Below are positions 8,617-17,462 of a DNA stretch of 64,000 nt, piece by piece. The translations under genes were made by a program, and so were the position numbers. Source of the DNA: Natrarchaeobius oligotrophus (GTDB lineage Archaea; Halobacteriota; Halobacteria; Halobacteriales; Natrialbaceae); NCBI RefSeq assembly GCF_003841465.1, contig NZ_REFZ01000009.1, forward strand, positions 62,001 through 126,000, read 5' to 3'. How positions within the stretch are numbered: the first letter of the stretch is position 1; every line of letters starts with the position of its first letter. A model generated the notes under the pieces. The model made no database searches. It had not been told where the DNA came from and saw nothing but the letters and a program-made list of their open reading frames with translations.

Positions 8617-9120
8617 ATGGTACTGAGCGAATTCACTCACACCAGCGTCCTGGCCACCGACCTCGAGGAATCCGTCGCATTCTACGAAGAACTGTTCGGG
8701 ATGGAGCGAGTCCCGTCCCCGCGATTTTCGGTGCCGGTCGAGTGGCTCCGCTGTGGCGACCGTACGTTGCACCTGTTCAAACGGGAGATGGAGGCGGCCG
8801 ACTTCTACCACGTCGGCATTCACGTAGACGATTTCGAATCAGTCTACCGCAAGTCGGTAGAGCGCGGTCTCGAATCGGATTTCGATTCGGCGGGTGACGA
8901 ACCGGTCGTCTACGAGCTGCCCGACGGTGCGGTGCAGTTCTACATCGACGATCCGGCTGGAAATCTCGTGGAAGTGAACTATCCGAACGTCGACGAACTC
9001 GATACGTCGATCGTCAGCAACGTGATCAAACGCGCCGATCAGCTCGAGCAGACCGGCGATGCAGCGGACGCAAAACTGTACTTCGAAAACACGACGTCGG
9101 CGATCGAACCTAGGGAGTGA
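8617..9120 (+). CDS. VOC family protein (glyoxalase/extradiol dioxygenase-like)
   Basis: 167 residues. The two beta-alpha-beta-beta-beta modules carry the expected metal ligands: His in FTHTSVLATDLEESVAFYE (about residue 6), His in YHVGIHVDDFESVY (about 68-72) and Glu in DPAGNLVEVNYP (about 116). A further 35-40 residues after the VOC fold (DELDTSIVSNVIKR onward) are not part of the minimal fold. The start is the ATG at 8617, with T-rich TATA about 28 bases before it; longer upstream frames are unsupported. Could be a lyase, isomerase or ring-cleaving dioxygenase. Its 3' end overlaps the convergent reductase gene by 11 bases. Confidence 0.82.
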   Translation: MVLSEFTHTSVLATDLEESVAFYEELFGMERVPSPRFSVPVEWLRCGDRTLHLFKREMEAADFYHVGIHVDDFESVYRKSVERGLESDFDSAGDEPVVYELPDGAVQFYIDDPAGNLVEVNYPNVDELDTSIVSNVIKRADQLEQTGDAADAKLYFENTTSAIEPRE

Positions 9121-10066
9121 CGACGAGTTTCCCGAGGAAACTCTCCTCGACGACGTCCTCGTGGGCCTGTGCCACTTCGTCGAGGCCGTACGTGCGTTCG
9201 ATCACCGGCGAAACCTGACCGTTCCCCGCAAGCGTTGCGACGCGTTCGAGCGCGGGGGCGAACGTCGCCATCTGGGGCATCGCGAAGTGATGGAGCGTTT
9301 GCATCTTCCCGCGTGCCATCCCGCTGTTCGAATACGTCAGCTCGATATCCGTACCGGAAATCGCCACGATACGCCCGCCCTGTGCGGCAACTTGCGTGTT
9401 CAGATCGATGTTCTCGTTGATCCGGTGGTCCATGATCACGTCGGGCGCTCCGGCGTTCGCGATCGCGTCGGCGAGATCGTCGCGGGAGTAATCGAGAACC
9501 GTGTCCGCGCCGAGCTTCTCCACCTGGTCGTGGTACTGCGGCGAGGCCGTCGCCGTAACGGACGCGCCCGCCGCCTTCGCGACCTGGACCGCGACGTGAC
9601 CCACGCCGCCGCTCCCGCCGTGGACGAGACACCGGTCGCCGGCTTTGAGTCCCGCTTTCTCGACTAATCCTTCCCAGGACGTTACGCCGACCAGAGCGAG
9701 AGCGGCTCCCTCTTCGAACGAGACGTTGTCCGGCAACTGCGCGACGTGTTCGAGTGACGCGCAGACGTACTCCGCGCAGGACCCTTGTCTTCCGATTCCG
9801 AGGCCCGTCCCGAACACGCGGTCGTCTTCCGCGAAGTCGGTAACGCCGGGACCGACCGCGGTTACGACGCCTGCGAAATCAGCACCGGGCGTCATCGGCG
9901 GGGTCGCCCACTCGTACGCTCCGGAACGCAGCTTGGTGTCGAGCGGATTCACCCCCGCTGCCTCGACCGCGACGACGACTTCGCCCCGATCGGGCTCCGG
10001 CTGCTCGACGTCTTCGACCTGTAGTACGTTCGGCTCACCGTATTCTCGATAGCGATTAGCTCGCAT
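9110..10066 (-). CDS. Zinc-free MDR NADPH:quinone oxidoreductase-like protein
   Basis: 318 residues of the quinone oxidoreductase branch of the medium-chain dehydrogenases. It has GVNPLDTKLRSG near residue 39, PGADFAGVVTAVG near 60 and the nucleotide-binding HGGSGGVGHVAVQVAKA near 150. It lacks the catalytic-zinc cysteine and the structural four-cysteine lobe seen in the dehydrogenase at 4608-5690. Probable role: NAD(P)H-dependent reduction of quinones or enones arising from aromatic compounds. The promoter on the minus strand is a cttttatccc-like box about 28 bases before the ATG at 10066. Confidence 0.85.
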   Translation of the reverse strand: MRANRYREYGEPNVLQVEDVEQPEPDRGEVVVAVEAAGVNPLDTKLRSGAYEWATPPMTPGADFAGVVTAVGPGVTDFAEDDRVFGTGLGIGRQGSCAEYVCASLEHVAQLPDNVSFEEGAALALVGVTSWEGLVEKAGLKAGDRCLVHGGSGGVGHVAVQVAKAAGASVTATASPQYHDQVEKLGADTVLDYSRDDLADAIANAGAPDVIMDHRINENIDLNTQVAAQGGRIVAISGTDIELTYSNSGMARGKMQTLHHFAMPQMATFAPALERVATLAGNGQVSPVIERTYGLDEVAQAHEDVVEESFLGKLVVTP

Positions 10067-10164
10067 GAGTAAGTCGTCCCTTGCAATCGGGATAAAAGTT
10101 CTGAAACCGGTTAACCACCCGTCGCCGCCGCTCGTCTACAAGCTCAGCCCCTCACACGAAACCC

Positions 10165-10240
10165 GTCGGAGTGCGCGCGTTCGCTCGGCCGCGATACCGG
10201 TATACCCTGTCGGAGTGCGTGCGACCGGTGTTGCACGCAC
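10165..10240. promoter_or_regulatory. Repeat-rich control region before the Liv operon
   Basis: The 15-mer GTCGGAGTGCGYGCG occurs twice in direct orientation (10165-10179 and 10209-10223). The second copy overlaps a perfect inverted repeat with eight-base arms, GTGCGTGC-N10-GCACGCAC (10215-10240). A TACCGGTA palindrome sits between them (10195-10202). This lies 60-130 bases upstream of the TATA box of the substrate-binding protein gene. Confidence 0.5.
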
Positions 10241-10300
10241 GGCTTGATGGTCGACAGACGCGCTCACACACCCGCGTCCCCGGCGATCAATCGTGGAAAA

Positions 10301-10309
10301 TTTTAAATA
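10301..10309 (+). promoter_or_regulatory. TATA box of the Liv-type operon
   Basis: ttttaaata, about 26 bases before the ATG at 10331, preceded by a purine-rich BRE-like ggaaaa. It predicts a leaderless transcript for the binding-protein gene. Confidence 0.65.
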
Positions 10310-10330
10310 CATGGCTTGTGACTTGCGACT

Positions 10331-11722
10331 ATGGGTAACGAGAGTCACACCCAGGAAAATGGTGCAGGTACAGCTTCGAACTCCCGGCGTCACGTCCTCA
10401 AAGCGATCGGTGCTTCGGGTGCCGTGGCACTGGCTGGTTGTGCGGGTGAAGGAAACGGAAACGGGAACGGCACTGGGAACGGAAACGGGAACGGGGCCGA
10501 TGACCACGCTCCCATCGGGAACTACCCGATCGAAGGCGATACCGCGATGTACGGCTGGCACGGTCCACTGAGCGGTATCCTCGCGCCCGACGGGGAAGAG
10601 CAGGAACGCGGTTTCGAACTCGCGATCGATCACCTGAACAACGGCGGTGGGTTGGTCGATCACTACGATCCCCTCTCCGGAGATGGCGTTCTCGATTACG
10701 AGATCGATTACGTGACCGGCGATTCCGCCGGTGACGAGGAGACCTCGATCGACAACGTAGAGCGCATGATCGACCGAGATAACATTCAGTTCTGGACCGG
10801 TGGCGTTTCCAGTGGCGTCTGTCAGGCGCTTCAGCCCATCGCCCAACGCGAGCGGGTGATTCAGCTGACTTCGATTTCGCACGCGGGTCCGATAACCGGC
10901 GAGAACTGCGAGCGCTACTCCTTCCGTCCGTCGATGAGCGCGCGAACGTCCGCCGAAGCGCTGGCTGCGACGTTGCCCGACCTTCTCGGAGATGACGTGG
11001 ACTTCTTCCAGATCTACCTCGACTACTCCTACGGAATTTCGAACCGCGATTCGATGACCGAACTCATGGAGGGGCAGGGGTGGAACGAGATCGGACAGAG
11101 CGCCATCGCGTTTGGAGAGTCCGATCACTCCTCGCAGATCGCCGACCTCGACGAAGCCGATCCCGACGTCCTCGTGTTTACGACCTTCGGAACGGCGATG
11201 GCCGACGGCATCAGTCAGATGCAAGAAGCGGGGGTCGCAGAGGACATCGACATCGTCGTGCCGTTGCTCAGTGCGTTCTCGATGGAGCCGGCCGGCGGCG
11301 ACGCGGAAGGCGTCATCGGGACCGCGAACTGGCACCCGCTGCGCGGCGACGAGCTGTCCGAAACGTTCGTCGACGCGTACATGGACGAGTACGACGAGCT
11401 GCCCGGCCAGGCGGCGTACGAGGTGTACGATAACGTCCTGCACTACTCCGCAGCCGTCGAGAACGCGGGAACTTTCCACCCGCCGACGGTCGTCAGAGAA
11501 CTCGAGGAGTTCGAGTGGAACCTCGCGATGGGCGAGATGGCCTACAGGGAGTGCGACCACCAGGCCTCGCGTCCCGTTTACGTCTGTCGAGGCGTGTCGG
11601 AGTCGGAACAGCAGGAAACGGGGACCTACCTCGAACTGGTCGAGGAGGTCTCGCCGGAGGACAGCTCGTACGACTGTGATATCGAACCGGCAGCCAGCTG
11701 CGAGATGTCGGAGTACGAGTAG
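10331..11722 (+). CDS. ABC transporter substrate-binding lipoprotein (branched-chain amino acid/amide type)
   Basis: 463 residues. The N-terminus carries a twin-arginine signal, SRRHVLKAIG (about residues 18-27), with lipobox LAGC, so the protein is exported folded and lipid-anchored outside the membrane. A low-complexity Gly-Asn linker follows (about 40-56). The mature part starts with the periplasmic-binding type I pattern TAMYGWHGPLSG ... ERGFELAIDHLNNGGG and contains FWTGGVSSGVCQAL and FRPSMSARTSAEAL. This is the LivJ/AmiC/urea-binding fold that binds amino acids, amides or aromatic acids. It heads the five-gene Liv operon. Given the catabolic surroundings an aromatic or heterocyclic acid is more likely than leucine, but this is inference. 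Confidence 0.92.
   Translation: MGNESHTQENGAGTASNSRRHVLKAIGASGAVALAGCAGEGNGNGNGTGNGNGNGADDHAPIGNYPIEGDTAMYGWHGPLSGILAPDGEEQERGFELAIDHLNNGGGLVDHYDPLSGDGVLDYEIDYVTGDSAGDEETSIDNVERMIDRDNIQFWTGGVSSGVCQALQPIAQRERVIQLTSISHAGPITGENCERYSFRPSMSARTSAEALAATLPDLLGDDVDFFQIYLDYSYGISNRDSMTELMEGQGWNEIGQSAIAFGESDHSSQIADLDEADPDVLVFTTFGTAMADGISQMQEAGVAEDIDIVVPLLSAFSMEPAGGDAEGVIGTANWHPLRGDELSETFVDAYMDEYDELPGQAAYEVYDNVLHYSAAVENAGTFHPPTVVRELEEFEWNLAMGEMAYRECDHQASRPVYVCRGVSESEQQETGTYLELVEEVSPEDSSYDCDIEPAASCEMSEYE
10451..10496 (+). repeat. Short GGAAAC/GGGAAC tandem repeat coding a Gly-Asn linker
   Basis: Imperfect six-base units (ggaaac, gggaac, with one interruption) encode alternating Gly-Asn after the lipobox cysteine of the binding protein. 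Similar linkers tether haloarchaeal binding lipoproteins to the membrane. Repeat number is prone to slippage. Confidence 0.8.
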
Positions 11723-11792
11723 TGAAGCCGGAAGCATCATAAGCTGATCACCATCCTTTCAGAGAGACAATGATTATGGGGACACCAAAAAA

Positions 11793-12719
11793 ATGAGTTT
11801 ACTAGAATCGGCGGTGAGATTCACCTATCTGAGCCTGAGCATCGCATCAGTGTACATCCTCGTCGCGGTCGGATTCTCCATCGCGTTCGGAACCTTGAAG
11901 TTCGTCAATATGGCCCACGGTGCGCTCTACCTCTTCGGAGCGTACATCGGCCTGTTCGTCGCCTTCGAGTACAACGTCGGCGGATCGCTCGGTGCGTACT
12001 CTCCGGTCGGTCTCGATCTCGGGTTCGCAGCCGCGTTGATCCTCGTTCCGGTGGTCGTGTTCGCGATCGGTCTCGTCATGGAACGGCTGATCGCAAATCC
12101 GTTCTACGAACGGAGTCTGCTCGATCAACTGCTCGTTACGTTCGGAATCCTGCTCATCCTGCAGGAATTCGTCGCCATACTCGTGGGACGGGGTGGATTC
12201 AGTTACGATCGAACCGGGTGGGCGACTGGAACGATACCGCTCCCCGGGATCGGTACCGCCTCGCGGTGGCGGATCTACGTAATCGCCTTTACCATCGTGC
12301 TCCTGGCGGTCCTGTACGCGTTCTACAAGTACACGGACTACGGACTCGCGGTCCGGGCGGGAACGGAAGACGCCGAGATGGTTCAGATGCTCGGAATTAA
12401 GATCTCCCGACCGTTCGCGCTGATATTCGCTATCGGTGCCGCGTACGCCGGACTGGGGGGTATCCTCGGCGGCTCCCTGTTCACGGTCCATCCGGAGATC
12501 GGCATCGAAATCTTGATTCCGGCGCTGCTCGTCGTCGTCGTGGGCGGCGTCGGTAGCCTTACCGGGACGATCGTCGCCGGTCTTCTGCTCGGGGTCACGT
12601 TCACCGCGACGACTCGCGTCTATCCCGAAATGGCGACGGCGAGCCTCTTCCTGTTAGCCATCATCATCCTGAGTATCAAACCGACCGGTCTCTTCGGAAA
12701 GGAGGAGGTGACTGCATGA
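11793..12719 (+). CDS. Branched-chain amino acid-type ABC permease, LivH family
   Basis: 308 residues, very hydrophobic, about eight helices. The family landmark KFVNMAHGALYLFGAYIG lies near residues 36-53 and GTEDAEMVQMLGI, the cytoplasmic EAA-like coupling loop, near 190-202. It forms the first half of the transmembrane heterodimer with the next gene. It begins 70 bases after the binding-protein stop and ends in a four-base ATGA overlap with the LivM-type gene. Confidence 0.93.
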   Translation: MSLLESAVRFTYLSLSIASVYILVAVGFSIAFGTLKFVNMAHGALYLFGAYIGLFVAFEYNVGGSLGAYSPVGLDLGFAAALILVPVVVFAIGLVMERLIANPFYERSLLDQLLVTFGILLILQEFVAILVGRGGFSYDRTGWATGTIPLPGIGTASRWRIYVIAFTIVLLAVLYAFYKYTDYGLAVRAGTEDAEMVQMLGIKISRPFALIFAIGAAYAGLGGILGGSLFTVHPEIGIEILIPALLVVVVGGVGSLTGTIVAGLLLGVTFTATTRVYPEMATASLFLLAIIILSIKPTGLFGKEEVTA

Positions 12720-13810
12720 GCGAAGAGACTGCCCAGCAGCTAACGGATACGGACGCGGCCATCCTTAGCTGGGAAACCTGGGACCGAGTAAAGCACACGG
12801 AGCGGTTCGCCATCGTCGCGGCCGTCGTTTTCGTCGCGCTCTGGTCGTGGCTGTTCGCCAGAGCTCCGATCACCAGCGAACTGGGCGGTTACCACTCGCT
12901 CGCAACGACGATCCTCATCTGGAGCGTCTTTGCGATCGGATTCAATCTGCTGTTGGGACAGACCGGGCTGCTCTCGTTCGGACACGCGATGTTCTGGGGT
13001 GGCGGCGGATACGCGGCAGCACTCGTCAGCTTACACGTCTACGGCGATCCGGTCCTGATGCTCGTCGTCGGAACGACGTTCACGTTACTGCTCGCCGCTC
13101 TCACCGGTGTCATCGCACTGCGTTTACACGCGGTGTACTTCGCGATCATTACGCTTGCGATGGGTCAACTGCTCTACTACCTCGCTACGTCACCGCTTCG
13201 GCCCATTACCGGCGGTCGCAACGGGTTGACCGGAATCCAACTGGAACCGATATTCGGACTGGTGTACCTCGGGATGCCCCTCCCGGGCATCTTTGGAACG
13301 CTCTGGGTCAATTACGAGTATCTCCTCGTTGCAACCGTCTTCGTCCTGGTCATCGCGTTCGTCAATCGGATTCGAAAGTCTCCGTACGGGCTGATCTTTC
13401 GCGCAATCCGGGAAAACGAACAGCGCGTCTCGTTCGTCGGATTGAACGTGTGGCGATACAAGTTCGCCGCGTTTCTCATGTCCGGCGGTATCGTCGGACT
13501 CGGCGGGAGCCTCATGACGATCGAATCGCAGTTCGCCGGGCTCGGATCGCTGTACTGGATCACCAGCGGCGAGGTCGTCATCATGACGGTCCTTGGCGGA
13601 GTCGGAACGTTGTTCGGACCGGTTCTCGGTGCGGTCATCTTCCTGTACTTCGAAGGCGTCGTCGACGGCTTCCCGATCGTCGGACGGTACTGGCTCTTGA
13701 TGCTCGCGACCGTCTTTACCGCGATCGTCTGGAAGTATCCGGACGGTCTGTGGGGAATGCTCAAACTGATCGCCTCGCGGATTCGATCGAGCGTGGAGGA
13801 TAACCCATGA
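12716..13810 (+). CDS. Branched-chain amino acid-type ABC permease, LivM family
   Basis: 364 residues. An N-terminal soluble stretch of about 35 residues precedes the membrane helices. LivM landmarks are GFNLLLGQTGLLSFGHAMF (about 80-98), RAIRENEQRVSFVGLN (about 230-245) and MTVLGGVGTLFGPVLGAV (about 290). It pairs with the preceding LivH-type subunit and overlaps both neighbours by ATGA, indicating translational coupling. Confidence 0.93.
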   Translation: MSEETAQQLTDTDAAILSWETWDRVKHTERFAIVAAVVFVALWSWLFARAPITSELGGYHSLATTILIWSVFAIGFNLLLGQTGLLSFGHAMFWGGGGYAAALVSLHVYGDPVLMLVVGTTFTLLLAALTGVIALRLHAVYFAIITLAMGQLLYYLATSPLRPITGGRNGLTGIQLEPIFGLVYLGMPLPGIFGTLWVNYEYLLVATVFVLVIAFVNRIRKSPYGLIFRAIRENEQRVSFVGLNVWRYKFAAFLMSGGIVGLGGSLMTIESQFAGLGSLYWITSGEVVIMTVLGGVGTLFGPVLGAVIFLYFEGVVDGFPIVGRYWLLMLATVFTAIVWKYPDGLWGMLKLIASRIRSSVEDNP

Positions 13811-14565
13811 CGCTACTCCAAACGCGAAACCTGACGAAGAGTTTCGGGGGACTGGTCGCCGTGGATACGGTCGAAATCGAAGTCGAAGAAAACGAACTGG
13901 TCTCGGTGATCGGTCCGAACGGGGCTGGAAAGTCGACGTTGATCAATCTCATTACTGGGATGTTGACCCCGACGGACGGCGACGTCCTCTACAGGGATAC
14001 GAACCTCGCCGGGAAGGACCCCTACGAGATCACCCAGCTGGGCATCGGCCGCTCGTTCCAGACGGCGTCGATCTTCCCGGAGTTGACCGTACAGGATAAC
14101 GTCGACGTCGCCTCGTTCGCGGCCGAACAGGGCTCGTTCACCGTGAACTTCCTCCGGCGGCGCGATCGTTACGACAGCGTTCGTCAGCGAACCGCAGATG
14201 CACTCGAACTCGTCGACCTGGAGGACGAAGCCGACGTCCCCGCCGCGTCGCTGCCGTACGGTGACAAGCGTCGCCTCGAGGTCGCGATCGGACTGGCGAC
14301 CGACCCCGATCTGCTGTTCATGGACGAACCGACAGCCGGCATGTCGCCGGCCGAAACCGAGATGACGACGAACCTGATCGAACGGATGCAAACGGAGCGA
14401 GGAATGACGATCGTTCTCGTCGAGCACGACATGGACATCGTCTTCGACGTTTCCGACAAGATTCTCGTCCTTCACAGGGGCGAAATCATCGCTGACGGAA
14501 CGCCGGACGAGATCCGGAACGACGAGACGGTTCGATCCGCGTACCTCGGAGGTGAGGAAATATGA
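13807..14565 (+). CDS. ABC transporter ATP-binding protein, LivG family
   Basis: 252 residues. Walker A is GPNGAGKST (about 38-46), the Q-loop region GIGRSFQTASIFPELTVQDN, the signature variant LPYGDKRRLEVA, Walker B LLFMDEPTAGM and the switch histidine VLVEHDMD. The YGDKRRLEVA-type signature and the Ala-Gly-Met after Walker B are typical of LivG rather than LivF. It hydrolyses ATP to drive import through the two permeases. ATGA overlaps on both sides. Confidence 0.94.
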   Translation: MTLLQTRNLTKSFGGLVAVDTVEIEVEENELVSVIGPNGAGKSTLINLITGMLTPTDGDVLYRDTNLAGKDPYEITQLGIGRSFQTASIFPELTVQDNVDVASFAAEQGSFTVNFLRRRDRYDSVRQRTADALELVDLEDEADVPAASLPYGDKRRLEVAIGLATDPDLLFMDEPTAGMSPAETEMTTNLIERMQTERGMTIVLVEHDMDIVFDVSDKILVLHRGEIIADGTPDEIRNDETVRSAYLGGEEI

Positions 14566-15308
14566 GCCTGCTCGAGCTCGAAGACGTCCACTCCTACTAC
14601 GGTCACAGTCACATCCTCCGCGGGGTCTCGATGGAGGTCGAGGAAGGTGAGATCGTCTCCCTCCTCGGCCGAAACGGTGCGGGGAAGACGACGACGCTTC
14701 GGAGCATCGCCGGTGCGGAACCGCCGGAGGTTCGGTCTGGGCACATCCAGTTCAACGGGACCGACATAACCGACCTGGAGACCGAGGACGTCATCATGAG
14801 CGGTATCGCAATCGTTCCGGAAGAGCGTCGATTGTTCTCGAACTTGACAGTCGAAGAGAACCTGGAGCTCTCGAGAATCAGTCAGAACACGTGGAACACG
14901 ATTCGGCGCAAGATCGGCCTTTCCGATCCGTCCGGAAAAAGCCTCGACGAGTTGTACGAGCTGTTCCCCGTGTTAGAAGAGCGAAAGGAACAGCAAGCGG
15001 GAACCCTGTCGGGCGGCGAACAACAGATGCTCTCGATCGCGCGGACGCTTCGTCTGCCGAACGTCGAGCTACTGATGCTCGACGAGCCGTCCGAGGGACT
15101 CGCCCCGCAGATCGTCGAGACGGTGATGAACGCGATCGAGACGATCGCCGCCGAGGGTACGACCGTCCTGCTCATCGAACAGAACGTGCAGGCCGCACTC
15201 GAGCTCGCCGACCGGGGCTACGTTCTCGATATGGGGAGCATCGTCTACGAGGGGACCGCAGAAGAGCTCCGGAACGAAGACGATCTCGATCAGTACCTCA
15301 CCGTCTAA
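14562..15308 (+). CDS. ABC transporter ATP-binding protein, LivF family
   Basis: 248 residues. Walker A is GRNGAGKTT (about 37-45), the Q-loop region IVPEERRLFSNLTVEENL, the signature LSGGEQQM, Walker B LLMLDEPSEGL and the switch histidine is replaced by Gln in LLIEQNVQAAL, as is normal for LivF. It forms the asymmetric ATPase pair with the LivG-type subunit. It is the last gene of the importer operon. Confidence 0.94.
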   Translation: MSLLELEDVHSYYGHSHILRGVSMEVEEGEIVSLLGRNGAGKTTTLRSIAGAEPPEVRSGHIQFNGTDITDLETEDVIMSGIAIVPEERRLFSNLTVEENLELSRISQNTWNTIRRKIGLSDPSGKSLDELYELFPVLEERKEQQAGTLSGGEQQMLSIARTLRLPNVELLMLDEPSEGLAPQIVETVMNAIETIAAEGTTVLLIEQNVQAALELADRGYVLDMGSIVYEGTAEELRNEDDLDQYLTV

Positions 15309-15340
15309 CGGCCTGTCGATCGGAAACCTCGTTTCTGTCC

Positions 15341-15347
15341 TATTTTT
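15341..15347 (+). terminator. T-tract, probable terminator of the Liv operon
   Basis: tatttttg about 35 bases after the LivF-type stop, between two convergent genes. Archaeal termination typically uses such U-tracts without requiring a hairpin. Short, so only moderate support. Confidence 0.4.
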
Positions 15348-15383
15348 GTCACGTTTCGAACACTGCCCGTCCCGCCTCTCTGT

Positions 15384-16658
15384 TCACTCCAGTGCGTACA
15401 CCCGGTTGTCGACGCCGCCGAAGTAGAGGACGCCGTCGACCAGCGCCGGACTCGAGCCCACGCCTCGATCGCCGACTTCGAACAGCCACCGTTCGTCGCC
15501 GTCCGTCGTGAGGGCGTGGACGCCCGTCGGCTCGGTTTCGACCGGACTGTGCGAGCCGATGTAGACGCGATCGTCGGTGACGACCGGGCTACTCCCGATC
15601 TCTAACACGTCGGTCTCGAACGACCACCGCTCGTCACCGCTTCGACGGTCGATCGCGATCACCTCCGCGTCGTTTCGTTCGCCGCCCTGCGGATAGTTGG
15701 CCGGAACGACCCCGATGTAGACGGCGTCGTCGTCGACGGCCGGCGAACTCGAGAGATACGCCCCGAACGTGTTGTGCGTCCACTGTTCTTCCCCCGTCGA
15801 CTCGTCGACCGCGACGACGTTTCCGTCGAAGTCGCCGAGGTAGACGGTCCCGAACGCGACCGCCGGACTGGACCAGATCCAGTCGGCGGCCTCGTACGTC
15901 CATCTCTCCTCGCCGGTCGCCGCATCGATCGCGTACAGATGGTCGTCCGAGCTTCCGACGTAGACCGTTCCGTCGTTGACCGCGGGCGTGCTGACGGCTT
16001 CGCTTCCGACCTCGTATTGCCAGTTCGTCTCGCCCGTCTCCGGATCCAGCGAGTAAATCCATCCGAGCTCCGGTGGTTGGTCTTCTGCCGATTCTTCGGA
16101 TTCCGCACCCTCCGTGGCGTACCACTCGCACGCGAGGTTGAAACAGCCCACGCCGATGTAGACCGCCTGGTCCGTAACGGTCGGGCTCCCACGGATGAGC
16201 CCGTTTGCCTCGTACTCCCACCGTTTTTCGCCGGTGTCCGCCTCGAGCGCGTAGACGGCCCGATCGTACGAGCCGACGTAGACGGTCCCGTCGCCAACCG
16301 CCGGCGATCCCTCGATCCGGTGGCCGGTTCGAAACCGCCAGCTTTCTTCTCCGGTGGTCGCGTCCAGCGCGTACAGATAGTTGTCCGTACTCCCGATGTA
16401 GACGGTTCCGTCGGCGACCACCGGACTTCCCCAGACGTCGTCGCCGGTTTCGAACGTCCACGCGACGGACGGTTCGTCGCGAACTTCCCGGGCTCCCCTC
16501 GCGTAGCCCGTATTTCGCTGATCCAGGCGAAACGACGGCCAGTCGGTGGGCGTCTCGGATATTGGGTGACTCTCGTCGCTTCGTGCGACACACCCTGACA
16601 GACCGGCGACGGAAATCGGAACCGATCGAAGGAGCGTTCTTCGCGTAATTCCAGTCAT
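15384..16658 (-). CDS. PQQ-like beta-propeller lipoprotein
   Basis: 424 residues. A twin-arginine signal TRRTLLRS (residues 5-12) and lipobox LSGC place it outside the membrane as a lipoprotein. The rest is about eight repeats of the type (V/A)xDGTVYxGS...LYALDxxTGEExW, the PQQ/quinoprotein-like propeller. The third blade carries an acidic insertion (about residues 165-180). Haloarchaea have many such proteins and most are not proven PQQ enzymes. No enzyme partner is encoded beside it, so a structural or sensing role is as likely as dehydrogenase activity. It is convergent with the Liv operon. Confidence 0.85.
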   Translation of the reverse strand: MTGITRRTLLRSVPISVAGLSGCVARSDESHPISETPTDWPSFRLDQRNTGYARGAREVRDEPSVAWTFETGDDVWGSPVVADGTVYIGSTDNYLYALDATTGEESWRFRTGHRIEGSPAVGDGTVYVGSYDRAVYALEADTGEKRWEYEANGLIRGSPTVTDQAVYIGVGCFNLACEWYATEGAESEESAEDQPPELGWIYSLDPETGETNWQYEVGSEAVSTPAVNDGTVYVGSSDDHLYAIDAATGEERWTYEAADWIWSSPAVAFGTVYLGDFDGNVVAVDESTGEEQWTHNTFGAYLSSSPAVDDDAVYIGVVPANYPQGGERNDAEVIAIDRRSGDERWSFETDVLEIGSSPVVTDDRVYIGSHSPVETEPTGVHALTTDGDERWLFEVGDRGVGSSPALVDGVLYFGGVDNRVYALE

Positions 16659-16843
16659 TCCTCACATGTATGCCGCTATCTATTGTTAACGTTTTCGCCA
16701 CCGAGACGGAACGGCGTCTCCGTCCCAATCGTAGCACAGAACAACGCTACCCCTTTTTTGGCGCTAATCGAGGGATAGTCCCTAATTTTGATAGTCTACC
16801 ACTTGATCCGCTCAGAAAGAACTGCCGCTCTCGGTCGACCGTA

Positions 16844-17254
16844 TCAGGATCGACTCGGTATCTCACCGGGCGGAACGATCTCGCAGTCCGGCAGATCCGC
16901 CAACACCTCCTCGGGACCGGCCGGCGCGTACACCGCGAGCAGTTGCAGCGTTTCCCACCCAGTATTCATCGTTCCGTGCTCGACGTTTTCGGGAACGTAC
17001 ACCAGCTCTCCCGGACCGATCTCGCGCGTTTCGTCGCCGACGATTTGCTCGCCAGTTCCGCTGATGACGAAGAGGAGTTCGTCGCTATCGGGGTGGGTGT
17101 GAAGTTCGTGCCCGCGTCCGGGATCCAAATTGACGATTCCCGCACTGAACCGCTCGGAGCCGGTTACATCCGGCCGGCTCATCCACTTTATCGTCCCCCA
17201 GTCGAACACTTGCGTCGATACGTCTTCACTCCTAACGAACGTTTTCTCGGACAT
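16844..17254 (-). CDS. Cupin domain protein
   Basis: 136 residues from the ATG at 17254. The cupin metal motif 1 is GHELHTHPDSDELLFVISG (about 53-71) and motif 2 is GELVYVPENVEHGTMNTG (about 84-101), giving His, His, Glu and His ligands. The start at 17254 is chosen because an AT-rich aaatttattaa box lies about 30 bases before it; the longer open frame upstream is not supported. It is divergent from the PEP-hydrolase-like gene. Small cupins near ring-cleavage genes may be dioxygenases, isomerases or sensors; the function here is open. Confidence 0.82.
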   Translation of the reverse strand: MSEKTFVRSEDVSTQVFDWGTIKWMSRPDVTGSERFSAGIVNLDPGRGHELHTHPDSDELLFVISGTGEQIVGDETREIGPGELVYVPENVEHGTMNTGWETLQLLAVYAPAGPEEVLADLPDCEIVPPGEIPSRS

Positions 17255-17423
17255 CCTTTGGAAGGTACGCTCGAACCTTAATAAATTTTTGCGCGGAATG
17301 TGGCCCCTCCCACGAATCGAACGAAACGGTTCTCCCCGGACACGGGGACTGCTCACGGAGTCGGGTGAGAGTCACGAGCGCCGCCGGTCGGATCGCTCGC
17401 TCCTGAAACTCTCACCTGAGGAA

Positions 17424-17434
17424 AATATTTAATA
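17424..17434 (+). promoter_or_regulatory. TATA box of the PEP-hydrolase-like/Tm-1-like pair
   Basis: aatatttaata, about 29 bases before the ATG at 17463, preceded by gaggaaa (BRE-like). Leaderless expression of the pair is predicted. Confidence 0.65.
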
Positions 17435-17462
17435 GGACTCCACCTGTCTACGCGAACAGATT

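Noticed and set aside
10451-10496. Possible CRISPR-like or regulatory repeat
   Set aside because: The repeat is in frame and simply encodes the Gly-Asn linker of a lipoprotein; no spacers are present.
10136-11740. Long minus-strand frame (534 residues) opposite the binding lipoprotein
   Set aside because: The plus strand shows a Tat signal, lipobox and binding-protein fold; the antisense product has no recognisable domain.
15384-16658. Functional PQQ-dependent alcohol dehydrogenase
   Set aside because: Propeller repeats are present, but the calcium/PQQ-binding residues and the vicinal disulphide of real quinoprotein dehydrogenases were not seen, so only a PQQ-like propeller is called.
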